From the NCBI GenBank assembly GCA_027322375.1, contig DAHVRS010000483.1, forward strand, positions 1-11,367: a stretch of 11,367 nucleotides of DNA. The letters are read 5' to 3'. The position numbers were made by a program, and so were the translations under genes. The notes under the pieces are model-generated. The model was not told the origin of the DNA. It saw nothing but the letters and a program-made list of their open reading frames with translations, and did not search any database. Of this stretch, positions 1 through 6,157 are shown piece after piece. Numbering within the stretch: the stretch's first letter is position 1; every line of letters begins with the position of its first letter. Origin of the DNA: Brachybacterium sp. (GTDB lineage Bacteria > Actinomycetota > Actinomycetes > Actinomycetales > Dermabacteraceae).

Positions 1-238
1 GCGCGGCGAGGCGCTCGGCCGCGTCATCGAGCAGGCGGCTGGCCTGGTTGCGGGGGCCGGCGGGGTCGAGGACGGGGATGCCCTGCATGCCCTGACCCAC
101 GATCGGCCAGGTCCAGGCGTGGACGAGGCGGAGGCTCGAGCCGAGGTCCTCGGCGAGCTCCGCGGCCCAGCGCGCCGCCGCCATCGATGCTGTGGTGTCG
201 TCGTAGCCGACGACGATGTCCTGACCGGTCAGAGCCAT
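1..238 (-). CDS. Universal stress protein (UspA family), N-terminal part, cut by window edge
   Basis: Reading the minus strand from ATG at 238-236 gives a protein starting MALTGQDIVVGYDDTTAS, followed by a helix rich in Ala and Glu (MAAARWAAELAEDLG) and then a second strand with RLVHAWTWP. This beta-alpha-beta opening, with an acidic residue after the first strand and VHAW in the second, is typical of UspA-domain proteins, which are cytoplasmic and often bind ATP. Only about 79 residues are present and the C-terminal G-x2-G-x9-G(S/T) nucleotide-binding motif lies outside the window, so ATP binding cannot be judged. The start is fixed by a strong GAGGAGG (rc of 246-252) seven bases upstream. 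It lies 180 bases downstream of the XRE regulator on the same strand and has a possible promoter of its own. The family call is sure, the specific role is not. Confidence 0.85.
   Translation of the reverse strand, partial: MALTGQDIVVGYDDTTASMAAARWAAELAEDLGSSLRLVHAWTWPIVGQGMQGIPVLDPAGPRNQASRLLDDAAERLAA
221..232. repeat. Perfect 12-bp palindrome over codons 3-6 of the stress protein gene
   Basis: CTGACCGGTCAG is its own reverse complement and lies 4 to 15 bases inside the stress protein coding region. It could be an operator for a dimeric regulator, or fold as a short CTGA/TCAG hairpin near the start codon. It also simply encodes Leu-Thr-Gly-Gln in favoured codons, so chance is a serious alternative. 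Confidence 0.3.
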
Positions 239-276
239 GTTCACGCCTCCTCGGGTTGCCCCCGGGCGGGAGTCCC

Positions 277-282
277 AGGATA
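277..282 (-). promoter_or_regulatory. Possible -10 element for the universal stress protein gene
   Basis: The minus strand reads TATCCT here, matching the TAnnnT actinobacterial -10 pattern, about 38 bases upstream of the ATG. No good -35 hexamer sits 17 bases further up (the minus strand reads ACGCTG there), so the call is weak. The remaining bases between 239 and 418 contain the ribosome-binding site and GC-rich sequence with no ORF I can support. Confidence 0.25.
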
Positions 283-418
283 CGCCGACGGGGCACCGCC
301 AGCGTGGGCCGGAAGTCCTCCCTTCGCGCACCGGAGGTCCTGCCCGGCGGCGCGGGCGCCGGTCGGGGCGACGGGGCGCTGGACGAGGCGCCGGGCGCGA
401 CGTCGGCCGGAGACCGGT

Positions 419-1405
419 TCAGACCACGAGGTCGAAGCCGTCCCCGACGGGGTCGTCGAGCTCCTCCTGCGCGAGGACGTCAGGACCTACGTCCGGCACC
501 CCGTCGCCGCCCTCGCTCTCCCACTGCCAACGCAGCCCGAAGGTGCCCGGGCCGAAGCGGGCCTCGCTCACCTGGAGCCGGTCGCGATGATCCAGCCGTG
601 TCGCCGTGATGGTCTCCCCCGCTTCGGTGCGGCGATACCGCTCGCAGGCCACCGGCTTGCGGTCGCCGCGGAACTCGACCTCGAGCAGGACATCGTTCGC
701 GCGGCGCGGCACGGAGTACATCGCGGCGGTGAGGTCCTCGGCGCGCGCTTTCATCTCGACCCGGTATGCGAAGGTCACCACCTGGCCGGCGTCGAGCTGG
801 CCGTCCACCAGCAGCTCCACCCCGTAGGCGCGACGGTCCGGCCAGGCGACGCTGCGACCCACCGAGCAGCCCTCGAGCGGGGTGTAGACGGGGGCGATGT
901 TCGGCTCGGTCTCCTCGAGGATGTGCACGGCGGGCAGGCGGCAGCTCCCGGACTCGAGCGCACGCACCACGAGCCGGTAGTCGAAGCGCTGCACCTCCGC
1001 ATCGGAGTCGATGAGCGTGTACTGGTGGAAGACCCGCTCGTGCGCGTACTTCCGCGCGGACTCGAAGCCGAGCTCCTCGAGCGCCTCGCGGAACACCTCC
1101 CGGCTGGTCCGTCGGCCCATGAACTGGGCCTCGCGCACCCCGCGCCCGCGCAGGCGCGGGCCGCCCACCAGGGAGGCGAGGGAGTCCGGGGAGCGGCCCA
1201 GCAGCTCCTCGAGCGCGGCGACGACGCCGAAGGACTGCTCACCGCCGGGGAGGCTGCGTCCGGACTGCCAGTTGCTCAGCGTCGCGACGCTGACCGGGCG
1301 GTGCCGGGCGCGCAGGCGATGCGAGATGGCCGTCAGGGAGAGGCCGCTGCGCTCGATCGCGGCCCGCAGCTCGGACGCGAAGAGCTCCTCGTGGTCTTCC
1401 GCCAT
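419..1405 (-). CDS. XRE-family helix-turn-helix protein with unrecognised C-terminal domain
   Basis: This is a 328-residue cytoplasmic protein. Residues about 8-70 look like an XRE/Cro-type DNA-binding domain: a helix (ELRAAIERSGLSL), a second helix (AISHRLRAR), a recognition-helix region with ATLSNWQSGRSLP, and a closing helix (VVAALEELLG). After a linker, residues about 105-315 are predicted to be mostly beta strand with many aromatic and charged residues (for example RFDYRLVVRAL and VVTFAYRVEMKA). I do not recognise that half; it could be a ligand-sensing or protein-binding domain. A purine-rich GAGGGGGA stretch lies about four bases upstream of the ATG at 1405-1403. The gene is divergent from the peptidase pair and upstream of the stress protein gene on the same strand. 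DNA binding is likely. Regulation of the peptidase operon, or of itself, is only inferred from position. Confidence 0.75.
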   Translation of the reverse strand: MAEDHEELFASELRAAIERSGLSLTAISHRLRARHRPVSVATLSNWQSGRSLPGGEQSFGVVAALEELLGRSPDSLASLVGGPRLRGRGVREAQFMGRRTSREVFREALEELGFESARKYAHERVFHQYTLIDSDAEVQRFDYRLVVRALESGSCRLPAVHILEETEPNIAPVYTPLEGCSVGRSVAWPDRRAYGVELLVDGQLDAGQVVTFAYRVEMKARAEDLTAAMYSVPRRANDVLLEVEFRGDRKPVACERYRRTEAGETITATRLDHRDRLQVSEARFGPGTFGLRWQWESEGGDGVPDVGPDVLAQEELDDPVGDGFDLVV

Positions 1406-1431
1406 CCGTCCCCCTCGTCGGTCACCCCCTG

Positions 1432-1439
1432 AACCTATA
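1432..1439 (-). promoter_or_regulatory. Possible -10 region for the XRE gene
   Basis: The minus strand reads TATAGGTT about 27 bases upstream of the XRE start codon, which contains overlapping TAnnnT-like hexamers (TAGGTT). No convincing -35 box lies at the expected distance. It is one of the few AT-richer spots in the divergent region. Confidence 0.3.
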
Positions 1440-1510
1440 CCGGGATCTGCCGTCCGCTCCGCGCGTTCACCATTTTGGACAAACCTCTGAAAACGACTCG
1501 GTACCGTTCA

Positions 1511-1522
1511 TGACGGACGTCA
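1511..1522. promoter_or_regulatory. Palindrome TGACGGACGTCA, candidate operator
   Basis: TGACG-GA-CGTCA is a perfect inverted repeat with a two-base centre, followed at once by a second CGTCA (1523-1527). It sits near the presumed start of the peptidase operon transcript, where a repressor would block initiation or early elongation. The divergent XRE protein is a natural candidate ligand, but nothing in the sequence proves this. Confidence 0.4.
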
Positions 1523-1565
1523 CGTCACCGCCACGCAGACACGGGAACAAGGAGGTCAGAGCGTC

Positions 1566-1819
1566 ATGGTCGACCAGTCCCCGGAAAGGGCCGCCACCCG
1601 CGCTCGCGCCCTGCGCCGCGTCCGCCGTCGAGTCCTGCGCTTCGTGCGCCCGGAGACCGTCTCAGCCTGTCCGAGCATGCCGTCCGACCCCGACCCTCTG
1701 AGGGTCCTCGCTCTCCGCGCTGACGCCCACGCTCTTCGCGCCACGGGCCCTGCGGCAGCGATTCGCGACGACGCACCCCGACAACGTTCCCATCACCCTC
1801 CGAGAGGACACCCCGCCCC
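1566..1819 (+). other. Long leader of the peptidase operon with a possible small or out-of-frame ORF
   Basis: AAGGAGG at 1549-1555 is well spaced for an ATG at 1566. The frame it opens begins MVDQSPERAATRARALRRVR and its first thirty or so codons mostly end in G or C, as in real genes here. The frame has no stop before 2573, so it would run about 250 codons into the peptidase-like gene in another frame, and its later part is a low-complexity Arg/Pro/Ser product typical of a shadow frame. It could be a leader peptide that ends by frameshifting, a short gene damaged by an indel, or an unused ribosome site. I recognise no protein family, tRNA, riboswitch or terminator in this stretch. Confidence 0.25.
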
Positions 1820-3973
1820 ATGTCGCAGCACCTCTCCGCTTCCCCAGGCAGCCACCAGCGGACCACCGGGGGGAGCCGGGCCCTGGACGAGCGACCCTCG
1901 CCCGCACCCGCGCAGCAGCCCGTCTCCCGCACCCTCTTCGACGATGACGTCCGGATGCCCTACCGCTGGCTGCGCTATGCGTCCTCCCCGGAGGTCGCCG
2001 AGCACTTCGCGACCGAGAACGCGCACACCGACGTGCACCTCTCGCGCCTCGCCCCGCGCATCGAGGAGCTGCAGCGCGTGGCCATCGCGGACGTTCCCGC
2101 GCCCGGCCCCGCCGTGCCGACGCTCCTGGACGGCTGGTGGTACCTGGACCGCACCGACCTTCCCGGCGGCGCCACCCTGTCCCGCGTCCGGGACGGCGAC
2201 GGTGTGCGCGGTGCCTCGGGCATGCCCGAGATCATCCCCGGCCAGCTCCTGGAGGGCGAGGAGCTCCTCCTCGAGGACTGCGCCGACCTGCTCGGCGTCG
2301 CCCTGTCCCCCGACCACCGCCTGCTGGCCCGCGCTGAGGCCGGTCACGGGGGCTGCCGCCTCATCGTCACCGAGCTCGCGACCGGCGACGTGGTCGATGA
2401 GTCGCTCCACAGCGCTGGCCCGGACCTCGTCTTCTCCGCGGACTCCCGCGCCCTGCTCCACACCCGGCTCGATGATCTGGGCCGGCACCATCAGGTGCGC
2501 TGCCACGTGCTGGGCACCGACCCCTCGCAGGATGCGCTACTGCTCGAGGAGCCGGATCACTGGGCCGAGCTGACCCTCACCCGCTCCCGTGACGGCTCGA
2601 GCCTGCTGCTGCGCTCGGCCTCTCCTGCCGGCTCCGAGGTGTGGAGCGTGGATCTGCGGGATCCCGCCGCCGCGCCGCGCTCCCTCACCGGGCACCTGGA
2701 GGACGACCGCATCCTGATCGAGCACGCGGGCGACCGCCTGCTCGTCCTCACCGAGGAGGGCGGTGCGCGCCGCAGCGTCCTGTGGGAGGCGCCGCTGGAC
2801 CTCGCGGGCGGGCTGCGTGCGGGCGTCCCGCTGCTGAGCGTCGAGGACGGCGAGCACATCGAGGCCGTCGAGGCCTTCGCCTCCTTCGTCGCGCTCCAGA
2901 TGCGCAGCGGTGGCCTGCCGCAGGTGCGGCTCGTGCCGCGCCGGGCCGACGGCTCCCTCGACGTCCTCGCGGTCCGCGTGGTCGCCGGACGCGGCCCATT
3001 GGAGGCGGTGCGTCTCGAGCAGAACCCCGACTGGGGCCAGCGCAGCCTGCGCGTCCGCGTGGACAGCATGCTCACCCCGCCCACGCTCCTCGAGCACGAC
3101 CTCGATGCCGGCACCGACCGGGTCCTGCACCGCGCCGACGTGCCGGGCGTGGACCTCGCGGAGCTGGACCGCTTCGTGGAGCACAGGCTCTGGGCGACCG
3201 CGGCCGATGGCACCCGCATCCCGATCTCGCTGCTGGCTCGGCACGACGTCGCCGCCGATGGCACGGCCCCGCTGGTCCTGCACGGCGAGGGCGCCTTCGG
3301 CGTCTCGCTGGACCCGGAGCTGCGGGCGGAGTCGCTGGCGCTGGTCGCGCAGGGCGTGGTCCTCGCCATCGCGCATGTGCGCGGCGGCGGTGAGATGGGC
3401 CCGGCCTGGCATGCACGCGGCAGCCGGCTGCGCCGCCCTGACTCGATCGCGGACTTCGTCACCTGCGCGGACCATCTGGTGGCGACGGGCTGGGCTGCAC
3501 CGGACCGGGTCGCGGCGCATGGCGTCGGCTCGGGCGGTCTGCTCGTCGGGGCCGCCGCGAACCTCGCCCCTCTGCGCTTCCGCGCCGTGGTGGCCGGTCT
3601 GCCGCTCGCCGATCCGCTCGAGGTGCTGCTGCGCCCCGATCTGATGCTCACCCTCGAGGAGTGGGCGGAGTGGGGCGACCCCGCCGCCGATGACGCGGTC
3701 TATCTGTGCCTGCGCGGGATCAGCCCGGCGGAGAACGTGCGCGAGACCGTGTACCCGTCGGTGTTCGCCTGGACCGCGCTCGAGGGGGCCGATGCTCCTT
3801 CGGCCGGTGCCGCGATCTGGGTCGCGCAGCTGCGGGATCGGGTCACCTCCGATCTCGCCGAACGGCCCGTACTGCTGCGCGCCGTGCCGACGACTGCGGA
3901 CTCCGCGCAGGCGCGCGCGGAGGCGATGGCCTGGCTCCTGGACCAGCTGGGCGCGGCTACGCTCGGGGGATGA
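1820..3973 (+). CDS. Catalytically dead oligopeptidase B-like protein (S9 pseudopeptidase)
   Basis: This 717-residue protein aligns along its length with the PtrB encoded next to it, with about half the residues identical in the C-terminal hydrolase domain. It has the seven-bladed propeller region (about 60-440) and the alpha/beta-hydrolase domain, including AIAHVRGGGEMG. No catalytic residue survives: the nucleophile Ser is Gly570 (HGVGSGGLLVG against EGRSAGGLLMG), the Asp is Gly656, and the GHGG block with the catalytic His is lost in an eight-residue deletion. The oxyanion Tyr of YGYGSY is Glu490 (HGEGAF). One of the two S1 acidic residues remains (Glu614); the other is Ala616. The frame is intact, so this is a pseudoenzyme rather than a decaying pseudogene. 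A stop at 1721-1723 and no earlier ATG or GTG in frame fix the start at 1820, preceded by GAGAGGA (1802-1808). It overlaps the next gene by four bases. A regulatory or scaffold subunit, or a peptide-binding protein, is inference. Confidence 0.9.
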   Translation: MSQHLSASPGSHQRTTGGSRALDERPSPAPAQQPVSRTLFDDDVRMPYRWLRYASSPEVAEHFATENAHTDVHLSRLAPRIEELQRVAIADVPAPGPAVPTLLDGWWYLDRTDLPGGATLSRVRDGDGVRGASGMPEIIPGQLLEGEELLLEDCADLLGVALSPDHRLLARAEAGHGGCRLIVTELATGDVVDESLHSAGPDLVFSADSRALLHTRLDDLGRHHQVRCHVLGTDPSQDALLLEEPDHWAELTLTRSRDGSSLLLRSASPAGSEVWSVDLRDPAAAPRSLTGHLEDDRILIEHAGDRLLVLTEEGGARRSVLWEAPLDLAGGLRAGVPLLSVEDGEHIEAVEAFASFVALQMRSGGLPQVRLVPRRADGSLDVLAVRVVAGRGPLEAVRLEQNPDWGQRSLRVRVDSMLTPPTLLEHDLDAGTDRVLHRADVPGVDLAELDRFVEHRLWATAADGTRIPISLLARHDVAADGTAPLVLHGEGAFGVSLDPELRAESLALVAQGVVLAIAHVRGGGEMGPAWHARGSRLRRPDSIADFVTCADHLVATGWAAPDRVAAHGVGSGGLLVGAAANLAPLRFRAVVAGLPLADPLEVLLRPDLMLTLEEWAEWGDPAADDAVYLCLRGISPAENVRETVYPSVFAWTALEGADAPSAGAAIWVAQLRDRVTSDLAERPVLLRAVPTTADSAQARAEAMAWLLDQLGAATLGG

Positions 3974-6096
3974 CCTCGAAGCTTCCGAACGCGACGACGC
4001 CCGCCGCCCCGATCCCTGACCGCCGCCCCACCGAGCGGACCTTCCACGGTGACACCGTGGTGGACCCCTACGAGTGGATGCGGGACAAGACCGACCCCGA
4101 GGTGATCGCGCACCTCGAGGCGGAGAACGCCTACGCCGATGCGCGCACCGCGCACCTGGACGCCCTGCGCGGGAAGCTCGTGGAGGAGTTCATCGGGCAC
4201 ACGCAGGAAACGGACCTGTCCGTGCCGGTGCGCCGCGGCGACTGGTGGTACACCACCCGCACCACCGCGGGCGATGACTACCCGAAGTTCACCCGGGTCC
4301 CCGATACCGGCACCATGCCGCAGATCGAACCGGGCGTGATGCTCGAGGGCGAGCAGGTGCTGCTGGACGCGCAGGCGGAGGCGGCCGGTCACGAGTTCTA
4401 CTCCCTCGGCGGGCTCGCGCCCTCCCCCGACCACACCCTGTTCGCCTCCGCCGTGGACACCGCGGGCGATGAGCGCTTCACCCTGCGGATCACCGAGATC
4501 GCGACCGGAAAGGTGCTGGATGAGTCCGTGACCGGCACCGGCTACGGCATCGCCTTCTCCGCCGACCAGGAGTGGCTGTTCTACGCCCGGGTCGACGACG
4601 CGTGGCGGCAGCACCAGATCTGGCGCCACCGCATCGGCTCCGATCCCGCCGAGGACGTGCTGGTCCTCGAGGAGAGCGACGAGCGCTTCATGATCGGCTT
4701 CGACCGCTCCCGTGACGGCTCGACCCTGATCCTCCAGTCCGGCTCCACCACGACCACCGAGTCGTGGCTGCTGGACCTCACGGATCCGACTTCTGCCCCC
4801 GTCCCCGCGGGCGGGCGGCGCGACGGCGTGGACTACGGGGTCGAGCACGCCGGGGACCGTCTGCTCGTGGTCCACAACGACGGCCACCTCGGCTTCGCGC
4901 TCGCGCAGGCGCCGCTGGATGCGCCGGGCGAGTGGGAGGAGCTGCTGGTCGCCGCTGAGGGCGAGCGGCTCCTGTCCGTGGAGGCGTTCGCGCAGGTGGT
5001 CGCGCTCGAGCTGCGCAGCGGCGGGCTCGCCACGGTGCGGCTGATCCCCCGCGCGGCCGACGGCTCGCTGCGCGTGGACGAAGCGCAGGACATCACCCAC
5101 GGCGGTGAGCTGGACACCGTGGAGCTGGATGCGAACCCGAACTGGGACCAGACCACGCTGCGCTACCAGCTCACCAGCATGCTCACACCCGCCACGGTCG
5201 CCGAGCGCGACATCGTCAGCGGCGAGACCTCGATCCTGCGCGTCACCCCGGTCCCGAACTATGACCCGTCGCTGTACGTGGAGCGGCGGGAGTGGGCGAC
5301 CGCGGCCGACGGCGCCGCGATCCCGCTGAGCGTCGTCGCACGCCGCGACGTCCCGGCCGACGGGACCGCGCCCGGCTACCTCTACGGCTACGGCTCCTAC
5401 GAGGTCTCGATCGACCCGTCCTTCGTCCCCACCCGGCTCTCGCTCCTGGACCGCGGCGTGGTCATCGCGATCGCGCATGTGCGCGGCGGCGGCGAGATGG
5501 GCCGTGAGTGGTACGAGCACGGCAAGCTGCTCCAGAAGAAGAACTCCTTCAGCGACTTCGTCGCCGCGGCCGAGCATCTGGGCGCGAGCGGGCTCATCGA
5601 CCCGGCCCGCCTGGGCGCCGAGGGGCGCAGCGCGGGCGGTCTGCTCATGGGCGCGATCACGAACCTCGCCCCGGAGCGGTTCCGGGCCGTGATCGCGGGG
5701 GTGCCGTTCGTGGACGCGCTGACCACGATCCTGGACCCCTCGCTGCCGCTGACCGTGGGCGAGTGGGAGGAGTGGGGCGACCCGCTGCACGATCCTGAGG
5801 TGTACGCCTACATGAAGGAGTACACCCCCTACGAGAATGTGCGGGAGACGGAGTACCCGGCAATCTTCGCCTCGACCTCGCTGAACGACACGCGCGTGTT
5901 CTTCGTCGAGCCCGCGAAGTGGGTCGCGCGCCTGCGCGAGACCGTCACTTCGGACCAGACCGAGCGCCCCATCGTGTTCCGCTGCGAGATGGTCGCCGGG
6001 CACGGCGGGCGCTCGGGCCGTTATCGCAAGTGGGAGCAGCGGGCCGACGAGCTGGCCTGGCTGCTGGATCAGCTCGGAGCAACCGAGCTGGTCTGA
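3970..6096 (+). CDS. ptrB: Oligopeptidase B (S9A serine peptidase)
   Basis: The product (708 residues) should be a cytoplasmic serine peptidase that cuts short peptides after Arg or Lys. An N-terminal segment and propeller (about 70-420) gate an alpha/beta-hydrolase domain. All catalytic parts are visible: nucleophile Ser554 in GRSAGG, Asp640 in LNDTRV, His678 in GHGGRSGR, and oxyanion Tyr474 in YGYGSY. The Ser-Asp-His spacing matches the family. Glu598 and Glu600 in GEWEEWG match the paired S1 acids that set basic specificity in the E. coli enzyme. Of the two S2 acids, Asp482 is kept while the second is Ser484. The nucleophile elbow has Arg where E. coli has Gly (GGSAGG). The start is the ATG inside ATGA shared with the upstream gene; only GGGGG precedes it, so translation probably depends on coupling to the pseudopeptidase. 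No signal peptide is seen. Confidence 0.93.
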   Translation: MTSKLPNATTPAAPIPDRRPTERTFHGDTVVDPYEWMRDKTDPEVIAHLEAENAYADARTAHLDALRGKLVEEFIGHTQETDLSVPVRRGDWWYTTRTTAGDDYPKFTRVPDTGTMPQIEPGVMLEGEQVLLDAQAEAAGHEFYSLGGLAPSPDHTLFASAVDTAGDERFTLRITEIATGKVLDESVTGTGYGIAFSADQEWLFYARVDDAWRQHQIWRHRIGSDPAEDVLVLEESDERFMIGFDRSRDGSTLILQSGSTTTTESWLLDLTDPTSAPVPAGGRRDGVDYGVEHAGDRLLVVHNDGHLGFALAQAPLDAPGEWEELLVAAEGERLLSVEAFAQVVALELRSGGLATVRLIPRAADGSLRVDEAQDITHGGELDTVELDANPNWDQTTLRYQLTSMLTPATVAERDIVSGETSILRVTPVPNYDPSLYVERREWATAADGAAIPLSVVARRDVPADGTAPGYLYGYGSYEVSIDPSFVPTRLSLLDRGVVIAIAHVRGGGEMGREWYEHGKLLQKKNSFSDFVAAAEHLGASGLIDPARLGAEGRSAGGLLMGAITNLAPERFRAVIAGVPFVDALTTILDPSLPLTVGEWEEWGDPLHDPEVYAYMKEYTPYENVRETEYPAIFASTSLNDTRVFFVEPAKWVARLRETVTSDQTERPIVFRCEMVAGHGGRSGRYRKWEQRADELAWLLDQLGATELV

Positions 6097-6098
6097 CC

Positions 6099-6143
6099 GG
6101 TGCTGCGCTGAGAGGTGCTTTTCAGAGAGGTGCCGCTCTGAGG
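6099..6143 (+). repeat. Three imperfect 15-bp tandem units between convergent genes
   Basis: Directly after the ptrB stop codon come ggtgctgcgctgaga, ggtgcttttcagaga and ggtgccgctctgagg, all beginning GGTGC and ending in a GAGA/GAGG purine run. CAGAG (6123-6127) and CTCTG (6136-6140) can pair as a five-base stem, so this may act as a weak bidirectional terminator between ptrB and the facing dehydrogenase gene. No T-tract follows. Confidence 0.45.
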
Positions 6144-6157
6144 GGTCCCGGCCCGGA

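Larger units (their letters stand above)
1406..1565. promoter_or_regulatory. Divergent control region between XRE gene and peptidase operon
   Basis: This stretch is visibly less GC-rich than its surroundings, especially 1470-1512, as expected for promoters. On the plus strand a TTGGAC (1475-1480) resembles a -35 box and TACCGT (1502-1507) resembles a -10, but the 21-base spacing is too long for a standard sigma-70 site, so the real hexamers are uncertain. A palindrome follows at 1511-1522. A strong AAGGAGG (1549-1555) lies ten bases before an ATG at 1566. Confidence 0.45.

Noticed and set aside
119..1432. A 437-codon open frame on the plus strand opposite the XRE gene
   Set aside because: The minus-strand reading has a clear helix-turn-helix and normal composition; the plus-strand product is Ala/Gly/Arg-rich and without features.
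1475..1507. A confident sigma-70 promoter from TTGGAC and TACCGT for the peptidase operon
   Set aside because: The 21-base spacing is outside the usual 16-19, so only the general promoter region is reported.
3527..3532. Ser571 of the pseudopeptidase as a shifted but working nucleophile
   Set aside because: An ungapped alignment on both sides (HG before, GGLL after) puts Gly570 at the nucleophile, and Ser571 lacks the G-x-S-x-G context (it reads V-G-S-G-G). Asp, His and the oxyanion Tyr are missing as well.
3706..3969. A longer PtrB starting at an upstream in-frame ATG near 3706
   Set aside because: This would overlap the end of the pseudopeptidase by 88 codons and add a low-complexity tail. 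The ATG at 3970 starts where family homology begins and forms a typical ATGA overlap.
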